From assembly GCF_900637195.1 (NCBI RefSeq), contig NZ_LR134356.1, positions 1,364,001-1,428,000 on the forward strand: a stretch of DNA of 64,000 bases, read 5' to 3'. A program made the position numbers and the translations under genes. Every line of letters starts with the position of its first letter. Position 1 is the first letter of the stretch. Below the pieces are notes generated by a model. The model was not told where the DNA came from. It saw only the letters and a program-made list of their open reading frames with translations, and searched no databases. Source of the DNA: Mycolicibacterium aurum. GTDB lineage: Bacteria; Actinomycetota; Actinomycetes; Mycobacteriales; Mycobacteriaceae. Positions 18,777 to 28,188 of the stretch are shown here, piece by piece.

Positions 18777-20330
18777 TCAGCCGAAGTGGACGCCCTGGGC
18801 CAGGGGCAGCTCGGACGAATAGTTGACCGTGTTGGTGGCCCGGCGCATGTAGGCCTTCCAGGAGTCCGACCCGGACTCGCGGCCGCCGCCGGTCTCCTTC
18901 TCGCCGCCGAACGCGCCGCCGATCTCGGCGCCCGACGTGCCGATGTTGACGTTGGCGATACCGCAGTCCGAGCCGTCGGCGGCCAGGAAGCGCTCCGCCT
19001 CCCGAACGTCGAGGGTGAAGATGGCCGACGAAAGACCCTGCGGCACTGCATTGTTCATAGCGATCGCCTCGTCCAAGGTCTCGTAGGTCATCACGTAGAG
19101 GATCGGGGCGAATGTCTCCTGGTGCACCACCTCCGACTGTCGCGGCATCCGGACCACCGCGGGCGTCACATAGAACGCACCTTCTTCGAAGTCCGTGCCG
19201 ACGTCGACCCGCTCGCCACCGATCACCTCGCCGCCCTCGGCGGCAGCCTTCTGCAGCGCACCCACCATGTCCCGATACGACGCCGTGTGGATCAGCGGGC
19301 CCACCAGTGTGCCGTCGGCGAACGGATCGCCCACCGGCAACTGCTGGTAGGCCGCCACGATCCGGGACACCAGCTCGTCGGCCACCGACGAATGCACGAT
19401 CAGTCGCCGCAGCGTGGTGCATCGCTGACCGGCGGTGCCTGCCGCCGAGAACACGATGCCGCGGACCGCCAGGTCGAGATCGGCCGCCGGGGTCACCACG
19501 GCGGCGTTGTTGCCGCCGAGCTCCAACAGGGCGCGCCCGAACCGCTGCGCCACCCGCGGCCCGACCTCGCGGCCCATCCGCACCGATCCGGTCGCCGACA
19601 CCAGGGCCACCCGCGGATCGTCCACCAGCTTCTCGCCGATCTCGCGCTCGCCGAGTACCAGCCGGGTCACCTCGGCCGGCGCGCCCACGTCGGTGCACGC
19701 CCGCTCCATCAGCGCCTGGCATGCCACCGCCGTCAGCGGCGTCAGCTCCGAGGGCTTCCACACCACGGTGTCGCCGCACACCAGCGCCACCGCGGTGTTC
19801 CAGGCCCATACCGCGACCGGGAAGTTGAACGCGGTGATGACGCCCACGACACCGAGCGGGTGCCAGGTCTCCATCAACCGGTGCCCGGGCCGCTCCGAGG
19901 CGATGGTGCGGCCGTACAGCTGCCGCGACAGTCCGACCGCGAACTCGCAGATGTCGATCATCTCCTGCACCTCACCGAGGGCCTCGGAGTTGATCTTGCC
20001 CGCCTCGATGGTCACCAGGGACGCGAGCGCGGTCTTGTGCTCGACGAGCAACTGACCCAGCCGGGCGACCAGCGCGCCGCGCACCGGCGCCGGTGTCACC
20101 CGCCACGTCGAAAAGGCTTCAGCTGCAGCAGCTATCGCCTCGTCAGTCTGGGCGGCCGACGACTCGGGCACGCTGAACAACACGTCACCGGTGATCGGCG
20201 TGCTGGCCGGCAGCCCGTCGTCGCCGGGCTCGCCGAGCGGGACGGACGCACCGACGGCGGCCAGTGCATCCCGGACGCGCGCTCGCAGCGCGTCCGAGGT
20301 GGGCAGTGGAGAGGTCAGAACGGTGGTCAT
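18777..20330 (-). CDS. pcd: piperideine-6-carboxylate / aminoadipate-semialdehyde dehydrogenase
   Basis: A 517-aa aldehyde dehydrogenase. The catalytic Cys is in AGTAGQRCTTLRR, the general base Glu in LLELGGNNA, and the cofactor segment is GSVRMGREVG. It matches Rv3293-type Pcd (AmaB), which oxidises the product of lysine 6-aminotransferase to 2-aminoadipate. lrp and lat are encoded just beyond on the other strand, supporting lysine catabolism. Its ATG is overlapped by the stop of a 52-codon ORF (ATGA), so translation is probably coupled. Confidence 0.88.
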   Translation of the reverse strand: MTTVLTSPLPTSDALRARVRDALAAVGASVPLGEPGDDGLPASTPITGDVLFSVPESSAAQTDEAIAAAAEAFSTWRVTPAPVRGALVARLGQLLVEHKTALASLVTIEAGKINSEALGEVQEMIDICEFAVGLSRQLYGRTIASERPGHRLMETWHPLGVVGVITAFNFPVAVWAWNTAVALVCGDTVVWKPSELTPLTAVACQALMERACTDVGAPAEVTRLVLGEREIGEKLVDDPRVALVSATGSVRMGREVGPRVAQRFGRALLELGGNNAAVVTPAADLDLAVRGIVFSAAGTAGQRCTTLRRLIVHSSVADELVSRIVAAYQQLPVGDPFADGTLVGPLIHTASYRDMVGALQKAAAEGGEVIGGERVDVGTDFEEGAFYVTPAVVRMPRQSEVVHQETFAPILYVMTYETLDEAIAMNNAVPQGLSSAIFTLDVREAERFLAADGSDCGIANVNIGTSGAEIGGAFGGEKETGGGRESGSDSWKAYMRRATNTVNYSSELPLAQGVHFG

Positions 20331-20485
20331 GAAGATGCGGCTTTCTGGTAGAGGTCATGGGGGTCGTGAATGTGGTGACCGATACGGGCGGCCGGCCACA
20401 CGCGGCGGTAGGCGGTGCCGTCCCCGTCGTCGGCGAATTGTGCCCGCAGTTGCCAGGTTTCAGTGATCAACGTTTCAGTGATCAA
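20327..20485 (-). CDS. 52-aa ORF coupled to pcd; possible gene remnant
   Basis: A TTG start at 20485 has an excellent GGAGG seven bases upstream, and the TGA overlaps the pcd ATG. The product begins MITETLITETWQLRAQF: the ITET duplication comes from a 15-bp direct repeat. ETWQLRAQF resembles, from memory, the start of DUF1338/HglS 2-oxoadipate dioxygenases of lysine catabolism. The remainder (RRVWPAARIGHHIHDPHDLY) does not clearly fit. It may be the retained leader of an internally deleted gene, or a genuine small protein. The ribosome site and overlap are seen; the HglS link is inference. Confidence 0.45.
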   Translation of the reverse strand: MITETLITETWQLRAQFADDGDGTAYRRVWPAARIGHHIHDPHDLYQKAASS

Positions 20486-20511
20486 CGGAGCACCTCCCAG
20501 CGGCCCTCCGA

Positions 20512-20517
20512 TACAGT
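20512..20517 (+). promoter_or_regulatory. -10 element of a probable leaderless lrp transcript
   Basis: TACAGT ends seven bases before the lrp ATG and no ribosome site precedes that ATG. The spacing would put transcription start at or beside the A of ATG, a common mycobacterial leaderless arrangement. Confidence 0.4.
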
Positions 20518-20523
20518 GCGGCC

Positions 20524-21003
20524 ATGAAGGATCCCGCCGAACCACAGCCGCACGCGCCGCTTGACGAGATCGATCGCGTGCTGGCGCGTGAGCTGGTGGC
20601 CGACGGCCGAGCCACGCTGGCGCATCTGGCGGCCGCGGCCGGGCTGTCGGTGTCGGCGGTGCAGTCGCGGGTACGGCGGTTGGAGTCGCGCGGCGTGGTC
20701 AGCGGATACACGGCCAAGATCGACCCAGAGGCCGTGGGCAGCATGCTGTCGGCGTTCGTCGCCATCACTCCTCTCGATCCTTCTCAACCTGATGATGCAC
20801 CCGCGCGGTTGGAACACGTCCCCGAAATCGAGGCGTGCTACTCCGTGGCCGGTGATGACAACTACGTCCTGCTGGTCCATGTCGAGTCGGCGCGGGCTTT
20901 GGAAAGCCTGCTGCAGAAGATCCGCACCGCAGCCGACGTAAAGACACGAAGCACGATAATTCTACATAAATTTTACAGCGAGAGACGATACATACCGGAA
21001 TAG
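20524..21003 (+). CDS. Lrp/AsnC family regulator
   Basis: A 159-aa feast/famine regulator. The N-terminal helix-turn-helix (LAHLAAAAGLSVSAVQSRVRRL) is at residues about 33-55 and the RAM ligand domain (CYSVAGDDNYVLLVHV) from about residue 80. It corresponds in position to M. tuberculosis Rv3291c (LrpA), which lies beside lat and is linked to amino-acid starvation. It sits 49 bp upstream of lat on the same strand and is divergent from the pcd unit, so it likely controls both. Confidence 0.88.
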   Translation: MKDPAEPQPHAPLDEIDRVLARELVADGRATLAHLAAAAGLSVSAVQSRVRRLESRGVVSGYTAKIDPEAVGSMLSAFVAITPLDPSQPDDAPARLEHVPEIEACYSVAGDDNYVLLVHVESARALESLLQKIRTAADVKTRSTIILHKFYSERRYIPE

Positions 21004-21052
21004 TTCCTAGTACAGCTCGCTCAGCAGTAAAAAGTCCGTTAAGCTCGGTGTC

Positions 21053-22411
<1,359 letters not shown>

Positions 22412-22980
22412 GCCGGCGGATGGTCGAGCGCAACCGCGGCAGGTCCGCGCCGCCGACCAGCTCACAGCCGTGCAACTCGGCGAGTTTGCGTGCCGCAGGC
22501 GTGAATTCGTGATTGGTGACGACCATCGTCTGAGTGCAGTCCTGCATGGGTGCGCCGGCGACCACCTCCTGCACGGCGCTCGCGCCGACGGGCCGTGACA
22601 GCCGCTTGCACTGTACGGCCAGCCGGTGCGGTCGGTGGCCGATGATGAGGTCCACACCCCAGTCTCCGGTGATGGCGGTCATGATGACGGGCACGCCGCA
22701 GCTCCGTGCGATGCGGGCGACATAGTCCTCGAACTCGGTTCCCGACATCACCGTCGCCTGCTCGCGGACGCTCGGGGTGGCCGCACCGACGATCACGCCC
22801 CGCACGAACCGCGGTGCAGCGAGCGCGGCGGCGGGCACCAGCAACCCCGTCAGCGCCGCCGCCACCGGGTGGGCCCCGGCCGCGTACGCCGTTGCCGCGG
22901 CTGCCAGCCCGAGTGCAACGTAGAGCTTCCACCTGAGCGTTGTCACGGCCCGCATCGTAGGTGGCGCCCCCGACATTCGC

Positions 22981-23005
22981 GTTTATCAAAGCGTGACCGT
23001 GGGAA
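22981..23005 (+). promoter_or_regulatory. SigF-type promoter
   Basis: GTTT-N16-GGGAA fits the mycobacterial SigF consensus (GGTTT, about 15-17 bases, GGGTA). It ends 41 bp before the first gene of the usfY unit. The same GTTT-N16-GGGAA occurs upstream of csbD in this window. Confidence 0.5.
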
Positions 23006-23045
23006 CTCCCCGCAAACCAATTGCTGCGACACCGGAGACGCCCCG

Positions 23046-23411
23046 ATGACGGACCTGTCCCACCACGCCCGCGAGATACGGCGAGACACCGCCCTCGACG
23101 TCGGCGGTATGCGTGACGCGGTGCGGACCGGGGTGGGATTCGCGGTGGCCGCCCTCGTCTTCTATGTCCTCGCGTCCACCTGGGTGGGAACCTGTACCGG
23201 ATCGATCGCGAACGCGGCCGGGTGCGGGGCGCCCCAGCAGGCCATGCTGTCGCTCGGCGCTCCGGCGATCCTGTTGGCCGGCGGGGTGTGGTCGCTGACC
23301 CGCGGCATGCGGGCCCAGCGCGACCACGCGGCGTGGTTCGGCGCCGGGTCGGTGCTGCTGGCACTGATGGTGGTCAGCGTCGTCGCCACTCTTCCTTCGC
23401 TGCCGGTATAG
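23046..23411 (+). CDS. small membrane protein of the sigF locus (Rv3289c-like)
   Basis: A 121-aa protein with three hydrophobic segments (GVGFAVAALVFYVLAST, MLSLGAPAILLAGGVW, GAGSVLLALMVVSVVA) and a short charged N-terminus. Position and size match the transmembrane protein between lat and usfY in M. tuberculosis. Function unknown. GGAGA precedes the ATG at 23046 and a SigF-type promoter lies upstream. Confidence 0.6.
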   Translation: MTDLSHHAREIRRDTALDVGGMRDAVRTGVGFAVAALVFYVLASTWVGTCTGSIANAAGCGAPQQAMLSLGAPAILLAGGVWSLTRGMRAQRDHAAWFGAGSVLLALMVVSVVATLPSLPV

Positions 23412-23444
23412 GCGCACACTGAAGGTAGTTCGAAGGAGCTACCC

Positions 23445-23753
23445 ATGAAAGGTCCCAGGGATCCCGTCGATCACGTGCGCACCACCCGTCCGCACGCGGG
23501 CGAATCGATGACGGACAACAAGATCATGCCGGGGCTCGTGGTGATCGGACTGTCGCTGGTCAGTTTCGTCGCTGCGCTGTCGGCGTTCGCCACCTCCCAC
23601 CACGACGTCGGCGTCGCGCTCGGCGCTCTCGCACTCGCCGGTTTCATCATCGGGGGAGCCTGGCTGGTGGTCGAGCACCACCGCGTGCGCCGACTCGAAG
23701 AGCGTTGGTACACAGAGCATCCTGGCGCCACCAGGCAGCGTCCGAACAGCTGA
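23445..23753 (+). CDS. usfY: UsfY-like membrane protein
   Basis: A 102-aa protein: a charged N-terminus (MKGPRDPVDHVRTTRPHAGE), two membrane helices (VVIGLSLVSFVAALSAFA and VGVALGALALAGFIIGG), and a basic tail. It matches UsfY by size, topology and position upstream of rsbW-sigF. UsfY is SigF-dependent with no known biochemical role. AAGGAG is well placed before the ATG. It follows the previous membrane gene by 33 bp. Confidence 0.75.
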   Translation: MKGPRDPVDHVRTTRPHAGESMTDNKIMPGLVVIGLSLVSFVAALSAFATSHHDVGVALGALALAGFIIGGAWLVVEHHRVRRLEERWYTEHPGATRQRPNS

Positions 23754-23975
23754 CGAGCTCGGCGCGCGTCCTGAACAACGCTGCCAGGGTCGCGTCGGAA
23801 CCGGCGCGCCCGACGGTCGGCTCACGTGGTGAATCGGTGAACGAACGTTCGCCAAGGATGTGCGCGCGACGGACAAACGCGATAGGTTGGAGAGTGCAAC
23901 GCGCAATTGCTTGCCAGGTTCAGAACTAAGCCCGCGAGACGCAGCGCCCATCGCTCAGCGATCGACGGAGTCATC

Positions 23976-24350
23976 ATGTCTTCTGTAATGGACAGATCCA
24001 CAAATCCTTCCCCGTGTCACCTCAGTGCAGACTGGCAGGACAGCACGGTCATCATCCGCTGTGTCGGCGTCATCGACATGCTCACCGCACCCGAACTGGA
24101 ACGCGAGATCGCCGAAGCACTCGCCAAACAGCCCACCTTGTTGATCGTCGATCTCACCCTGGTCGACTTCCTGGCGTCCTGCGGGATGAGCGTCCTGATC
24201 GCCACCCACGACGAACGCGCGTCGACCGTGCGTTTCGTGGTGGTCGCCGACGGACCCGCCACCAGCAGGCCCATGGAGCTCATCGGCTTGAGCGACATCA
24301 TCGACGTGCGTCCCACCCTGGAAGCCGCGCTGCAGGAGCCGGCCGCCTGA
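23976..24350 (+). CDS. STAS-domain anti-sigma factor antagonist (RsfA/SpoIIAA-like)
   Basis: A 124-aa single-domain STAS protein. The strand-helix core LLIVDLTLVDFLASCGMSVL carries the phospho-acceptor position (Ser68) and an adjacent Cys69. In M. tuberculosis the antagonist RsfA is redox-controlled through cysteines, so the Cys here is notable. It would bind RsbW and free SigF. It lies within the sigF locus, whereas rsfA and rsfB of M. tuberculosis are unlinked. The start at 23976 is supported by CGGAG upstream. The preceding 222 bp hold no gene. Confidence 0.8.
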   Translation: MSSVMDRSTNPSPCHLSADWQDSTVIIRCVGVIDMLTAPELEREIAEALAKQPTLLIVDLTLVDFLASCGMSVLIATHDERASTVRFVVVADGPATSRPMELIGLSDIIDVRPTLEAALQEPAA

Positions 24351-24401
24351 CGCAGCGGTGACTCGACGCTGCTGCACATTGCGGCTCGGCGCCTGTTCGG
24401 A

Positions 24402-24425
24402 GTTTCGTTCGGCGTGAGGCGGGCA
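24402..24425 (+). promoter_or_regulatory. possible SigF-type promoter of the YihY-family gene
   Basis: GTTT-N15-GGGCA, close to the SigF pattern. The -10 ends ten bases before the ATG, so the transcript would have almost no leader. Confidence 0.35.
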
Positions 24426-24435
24426 TCTCCCGCCA

Positions 24436-25683
24436 ATGCCGTCCCCAGTACGCAATTCGTTACCAAGCCATGCGGTTTCGCTTCCGCGCGAGTCGAGGAA
24501 ACGTCGTCCCGCGGCGCTGGTCGGCGCGTTCGCCGCCGGCGTCGCGACTGGCGCACTGGCCCCCTTGGGTCGCCCGCGTGCCACCCCGGACTCCCCGGCG
24601 CAGAGACGGGAGGCATCCGGCAGCGAGCCGGTCGAGGATGAGTCGTTCGACGAGCCGGTCAATCCGCCGGAGCCCGACGACTCCCGCAAACCCGACTCTC
24701 CGACGGATCTCACCCGGCCGTCGATCTTCTACGTCCTGCGCCGCACCGCCAGTGAGTTCAGCCGGGACCAATGCACGGATCTGGCGGCGGCGCTGACGTA
24801 CTACGCGGTGCTGTCGCTGTTCCCGGCGTTGGTGGTGGTGATGTCGCTGCTCGGTGTACTCGGTCAGGGGCCACGCACCGCGGATGCGATCCTGCAGATC
24901 ATCGACGATGTCAGTCCAGGTGCTGCGGTCGAGGTCCTTCGGCAGCCCATCGAACAGCTCGTCACCGCGCCCTCGGCCGGCTTCGCGCTCGTGACGGGCA
25001 TTCTCGGAGCGTTGTGGTCGGCGTCGGGATTCGTCGGCGCGTTCGGGCGTGCGATGAACCGCGTCTACGAGGTGGACGAGGGTCGTCCCGGCTGGAAGTT
25101 GCGACTTCAGCAACTCCTGCTGACCTTGGTCGGCTTGGTCGTCGCGGCTGCTGTCGCACTGATTCTCGCGGTCAGCGGGCCGGTGGCCGAAGCCGTCGGC
25201 GGTTACCTGGGTGTCGGTGCGACTGGACTTGCGGTGTGGAACGTCGCGCGCTGGCCGGTGCTCGTGGTGCTCGTCGCATTGGGCGTGGCGATGCTGTACT
25301 ACATCGGCCCGAACGTCAAACAGCCCAAGTTTCGCTGGATCAGTGTCGGAGCCGGGCTCGCGATCGTGGTGTGGATCTGCGCCTCGTTGCTGTTCGGGTT
25401 GTACGTCAGCAATTTCGGTAGCTACAACAAGACGTTCGGCGCGCTCGCCGGGGTGATCGTGTTTCTGCTGTGGCTGTGGATCACCAACCTGGCGCTGTTG
25501 TTCGGCGCGGAGATCGACGCAGAACTCGAACGAGGCCGCCAGTTGCAGGCCGGGATCGAGGCCGAGGACGATCTGCAACTCCCGCTGCGCGATACCAGCG
25601 CCATCGACAAGAGCAGGGACAAAGAGCGCAAAGGTGTACTCAGAGGTCGTGCTCTGCGTCGCTCGCGGGGTCGTCAGGCGTGA
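24436..25683 (+). CDS. YihY/BrkB family inner-membrane protein
   Basis: A 415-aa protein. A disordered Pro/Glu/Asp-rich N-terminus of about 100 residues precedes a six-helix membrane domain with the family signatures DLAAALTYYAVLSLFPALVV and WSASGFVGAFGRAMNRVYE. The family was once called ribonuclease BN, but that activity is not accepted; its function is unknown. The tail is basic. It sits between a STAS gene and a CsbD gene and has a SigF-like promoter, suggesting a general-stress membrane role. It converges on csbD across a hairpin. Confidence 0.8.
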   Translation: MPSPVRNSLPSHAVSLPRESRKRRPAALVGAFAAGVATGALAPLGRPRATPDSPAQRREASGSEPVEDESFDEPVNPPEPDDSRKPDSPTDLTRPSIFYVLRRTASEFSRDQCTDLAAALTYYAVLSLFPALVVVMSLLGVLGQGPRTADAILQIIDDVSPGAAVEVLRQPIEQLVTAPSAGFALVTGILGALWSASGFVGAFGRAMNRVYEVDEGRPGWKLRLQQLLLTLVGLVVAAAVALILAVSGPVAEAVGGYLGVGATGLAVWNVARWPVLVVLVALGVAMLYYIGPNVKQPKFRWISVGAGLAIVVWICASLLFGLYVSNFGSYNKTFGALAGVIVFLLWLWITNLALLFGAEIDAELERGRQLQAGIEAEDDLQLPLRDTSAIDKSRDKERKGVLRGRALRRSRGRQA

Positions 25684-25723
25684 GCGGCCGTCGAGTAGGG
25701 GAGCGCTGACCTGGACAACGCAA

Positions 25724-25753
25724 AGGGCCCACCCGGTCGCCCGGCTGGGCCCT
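25724..25753. terminator. hairpin between convergent yihY-like and csbD-like genes
   Basis: AGGGCCCA pairs perfectly with TGGGCCCT around an inner CCGG stem and a short loop. It lies 41 bp after one stop and 21 bp after the other, consistent with a bidirectional terminator. No T-run follows. Confidence 0.6.
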
Positions 25754-25773
25754 CGACGTCGTAGGTCGTTCTG

Positions 25774-26010
25774 CTACTGCGCGGCTTCCTGACGCTTCTC
25801 CGCGGCGGCGGCGCCTGCCCGGGCCGACTCGGCCTCGGCTTCCTTCTTCGCGACGTCCCTCTCCGCTTCGGCCTTGTCCTGCTGGGCCTTGCCTTCTTCG
25901 ACCATGTCGTCGCGTCCCGCGACGGTGCCGATGGTCTCCTTGGCCTTGCCCTTCACGTCTTCGACGACGCCCTTGATGCCTTCTTCGGGTCCGCTGTTCT
26001 TCTCGGTCAT
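25774..26010 (-). CDS. CsbD-family stress protein
   Basis: A 78-aa, highly charged, soluble protein starting MTEKNSGPEEGIKGVVEDVKG, with GKAKETIGTVAGRDDMVEEG as the CsbD signature and an Ala/Glu/Lys helical tail. CsbD proteins are general-stress proteins of unknown mechanism (SigB-dependent in Bacillus). A SigF-type promoter lies 67 bp upstream, which fits. Confidence 0.82.
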   Translation of the reverse strand: MTEKNSGPEEGIKGVVEDVKGKAKETIGTVAGRDDMVEEGKAQQDKAEAERDVAKKEAEAESARAGAAAAEKRQEAAQ

Positions 26011-26076
26011 ATCGTGCCTTCCGGTCGTGGATGGTCGGGCTATACCTAGCGCCCGTGTCGTGCGTCCCCGACGGGC

Positions 26077-26101
26077 TTCCCGTGTCGCCGACGCCCTAAA
26101 C
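26077..26101 (-). promoter_or_regulatory. SigF-type promoter of csbD
   Basis: On the minus strand GTTT (26101-26098), 16 bases, GGGAA (26081-26077), followed 67 bp later by the csbD ATG. It is identical in spacing and elements to the promoter at 22981. Confidence 0.55.
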
Positions 26102-26448
26102 GGGTGACGCGCGTCGCAGCGTCACGTGGAAGCCGCGAACGACCCTCGCAGGCAACGGCTTTGCTCCACTGAATGCCGTGGCAGACGTCGATTGTGGCGC
26201 CGGTGGCGAACATGGTTTGGCTGATGCCGACGACGGGGTATTGCTGGCGCACCATGAACAAATCCCCTGTGACGTCCGCATCTCCGCTTCATCGGCGCCA
26301 ACCGCCCGCAGGTGTCGGCCTCACCGGCCCCGCCGAGCGGAGCCGGGATCGCGCCGGCAGCGGGGGCGGGGTCCCGATCCCTGCCCAGCGCGTCGTCGGC
26401 GCGTCCTGGCCGATGACCGACGCACTGGCCAGCGCGCGGTGCGCCCGT

Positions 26449-26474
26449 GGGTAACAACGGATCGAGCTGGGGTA
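26449..26474 (+). promoter_or_regulatory. possible autoregulatory SigF promoter of rsbW-sigF
   Basis: A GGGTA -10 element lies at 26470-26474, 30 bp before the rsbW ATG. About 15 bases upstream is GGTA rather than GGTTT, so the -35 is weak. In M. tuberculosis usfX-sigF has its own SigF promoter, making the position reasonable. Confidence 0.35.
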
Positions 26475-26503
26475 ATCTCGCGGGGACATTTTCAGGAGGT
26501 CAG

Positions 26504-26935
26504 ATGGCCGATATCGGCGGCGACGGGAACGCGGGGCACAGCCCGCAGGCGGTCGAACTGCGGGTTCTGGCATCGCTGGAGAACCTGGCGGTGCTGCGCA
26601 CGCTGGTAGCTGCGATCGGAACCTTCGAAGACCTCGACTTCGACGCGGTCGCCGATCTGCGCCTCGCTGTCGACGAGGCCTGCACTCGCTTGATCAGGTC
26701 CGCCGTGGCTGATTCGACCCTGCTGGTCGTGGTCGATCCGCAGCCCGGTGCGCTGGTGGTGCACGCGTCCACGACATGCGACAGCACCGACATCCTCGCT
26801 CCCGGGAGCTTCAGCTGGCACGTACTCAGCTCGCTGACCGACGAGGTCACCACCTTCTCCAACGGTGTGACCGCCGGCAATGGTGAGGTCTTCGGAATAT
26901 CGATGACGACCAGGCGAGCGAGTTCCTTGCAGTGA
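26504..26935 (+). CDS. rsbW: anti-sigma-F factor RsbW/UsfX
   Basis: A 143-aa anti-sigma factor with a degenerate GHKL ATPase fold: LRVLASLENLAVLRTLVAAI, then the N-box region LRLAVDEACTRLI (a usual Asn is Arg here). It corresponds to Rv3287c, which binds SigF. AGGAGG lies just upstream of the ATG at 26504. Its stop overlaps the sigF GTG start by four bases (GTGA), tying anti-sigma and sigma levels together. Confidence 0.85.
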   Translation: MADIGGDGNAGHSPQAVELRVLASLENLAVLRTLVAAIGTFEDLDFDAVADLRLAVDEACTRLIRSAVADSTLLVVVDPQPGALVVHASTTCDSTDILAPGSFSWHVLSSLTDEVTTFSNGVTAGNGEVFGISMTTRRASSLQ

Positions 26936-27720
26936 CCCGGCCCTCGTCCAAGGGTTCGTCGAAACGATCGAACTCTGAGTATTCGGACGTTGCCGAGATG
27001 TTCCGCGAGTTGGCCGAACTCAAGGAAGGCTCGGCACCGTTCCAGCGTCAACGTGATCGCATCGTCGAACGCTGCCTTCCGCTGGCCGACCACATCGCGC
27101 GGCGTTTCGACGGCCGTGGCGAGCCGCGCGACGACCTGGTGCAGGTGGCGCGCGTGGGCCTGGTCAACGCGGTGATCCGCTTCGACGTCAACGCCGGGTC
27201 GGACTTCGTGTCCTTCGCCGTTCCGACCATCATGGGCGAGGTCCGCAGGCATTTCCGCGACAACAGCTGGTCGGTGAAGGTGCCGCGCCGGCTCAAGGAG
27301 CTTCATCTGCGGCTGGGCGCCGCGACGGCGGACCTGTCGCAGCGGCTGGGCCGCGCGCCGACGGCCAGCGAGCTGGCCGCCGAGCTGGAGATGGATCGTG
27401 ACGAGGTGATCGAAGGTCTGGTCGCCGGCAGCTCCTACAACACGCTGTCGATCGACAGCGGTGGCAGCGGCAACGAAGACGCGCCGGCCATCGCCGATAC
27501 CCTCGGCGACGTCGACCTGACCCTCGATCAGATCGAGAACCGCGAGGCGTTGCGGCCCCTGCTGTCTGCGCTTCCGGAGCGTGAACGCACCGTGCTGGTG
27601 CTGCGGTTCTTCGAGTCGATGACCCAGACCCAGATCGCCGAACGGGTCGGCATCTCGCAGATGCACGTGTCCCGGCTGCTGGCCAAGTCGCTAACGCGGC
27701 TCCGAGACCAGCTCGAGTAG
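26932..27720 (+). CDS. sigF: RNA polymerase sigma factor SigF
   Basis: A 262-aa group 3 sigma factor (SigB/F/G type). Region 2 (FDGRGEPRDDLVQVARVGLVNAV...FAVPTIMGEVRRHFRD) is at about residues 60-110, region 3 (RAPTASELAAELEMD) in the middle, and region 4 helix-turn-helix (MTQTQIAERVGISQMHVSRLLAKS) at residues about 225-250. It starts with GTG inside the rsbW stop. It directs stress and stationary-phase genes; several matching promoters are visible nearby. Its last 30 bp overlap the end of a convergent STAS gene. Confidence 0.93.
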   Translation: MTRPSSKGSSKRSNSEYSDVAEMFRELAELKEGSAPFQRQRDRIVERCLPLADHIARRFDGRGEPRDDLVQVARVGLVNAVIRFDVNAGSDFVSFAVPTIMGEVRRHFRDNSWSVKVPRRLKELHLRLGAATADLSQRLGRAPTASELAAELEMDRDEVIEGLVAGSSYNTLSIDSGGSGNEDAPAIADTLGDVDLTLDQIENREALRPLLSALPERERTVLVLRFFESMTQTQIAERVGISQMHVSRLLAKSLTRLRDQLE

Positions 27721-28188
27721 CCGCGGTGGCTCCGTGTGCACCGCGGTCAGCGCTTCGGCCACATCGGCGCTGATCGGTAGTGCGGAGTCCGGATCGCAGA
27801 TGCGCAACACCCGGTTGACGGCCTTGCTGGGGATCAGCACCCACCGGATGTCTTCGCCGACGCATTGCACGTTGAGGGTGTGCAGCGCCGAGAAACCGGC
27901 GGTGGAGAAGAACGACAGATGGGACAGGTCGACGATGAGCCACTGCGTCTGGTCTGCGTGGCGGAGCGCGTAGGTGACGAATGCGTTGCCGTTCGCGGCG
28001 TCGAGTTCGCCGTGTCCTGCCACCACCGCGGTCGCCGGCTGAGGCCAGCTGGTGTCGAACCGCGCGGTGTGACAGATGAAGCTGTCGGGCGCGGGGTCGG
28101 GGGCCCCGGGGTTCGACGACACGGGGTTCGACGACACGGGGTCCGAAGACTCTGTGGGTTCCTGGACGTGAGGCACGGATGACTCCAT
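27691..28188 (-). CDS. STAS-domain protein, putative SigF-pathway antagonist
   Basis: A 165-aa protein. A low-complexity N-terminus (PVSSN repeated through a 15-bp direct DNA repeat) precedes a STAS domain: TAVVAGHGELDAANGN, then WLIVDLSHLSFFSTAGFSAL with phospho-acceptor candidates Ser95/Thr96. Convergent with sigF and overlapping its coding end by 30 bp, so strong readthrough would be antisense to sigF. Together with the STAS gene upstream of rsbW it brackets the sigma locus. Binding to RsbW is inferred. Confidence 0.75.
   Translation of the reverse strand: MESSVPHVQEPTESSDPVSSNPVSSNPGAPDPAPDSFICHTARFDTSWPQPATAVVAGHGELDAANGNAFVTYALRHADQTQWLIVDLSHLSFFSTAGFSALHTLNVQCVGEDIRWVLIPSKAVNRVLRICDPDSALPISADVAEALTAVHTEPPRLLELVSEPR

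Larger units (their letters stand above)
26011..26503. other. 493-bp intergenic region between csbD and rsbW
   Basis: Divergent promoter region. No frame has a credible start, ribosome site or recognisable protein. It holds the SigF-type csbD promoter (26077-26101) and a GGGTAA element upstream of rsbW. Confidence 0.5.

Noticed and set aside
18564..20351. 595-codon plus-strand frame
   Set aside because: Antisense to pcd; no ribosome site and no recognisable domain.
23842..23851. Palindrome CGAACGTTCG resembling a LexA box
   Set aside because: The mycobacterial LexA box needs a four-base spacer between GAAC and GTTC; these arms are directly abutted.
26046..26261. 71-codon minus-strand frame upstream of csbD
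   Set aside because: It overlaps the SigF-type promoter, lacks a ribosome site and shows no family pattern.
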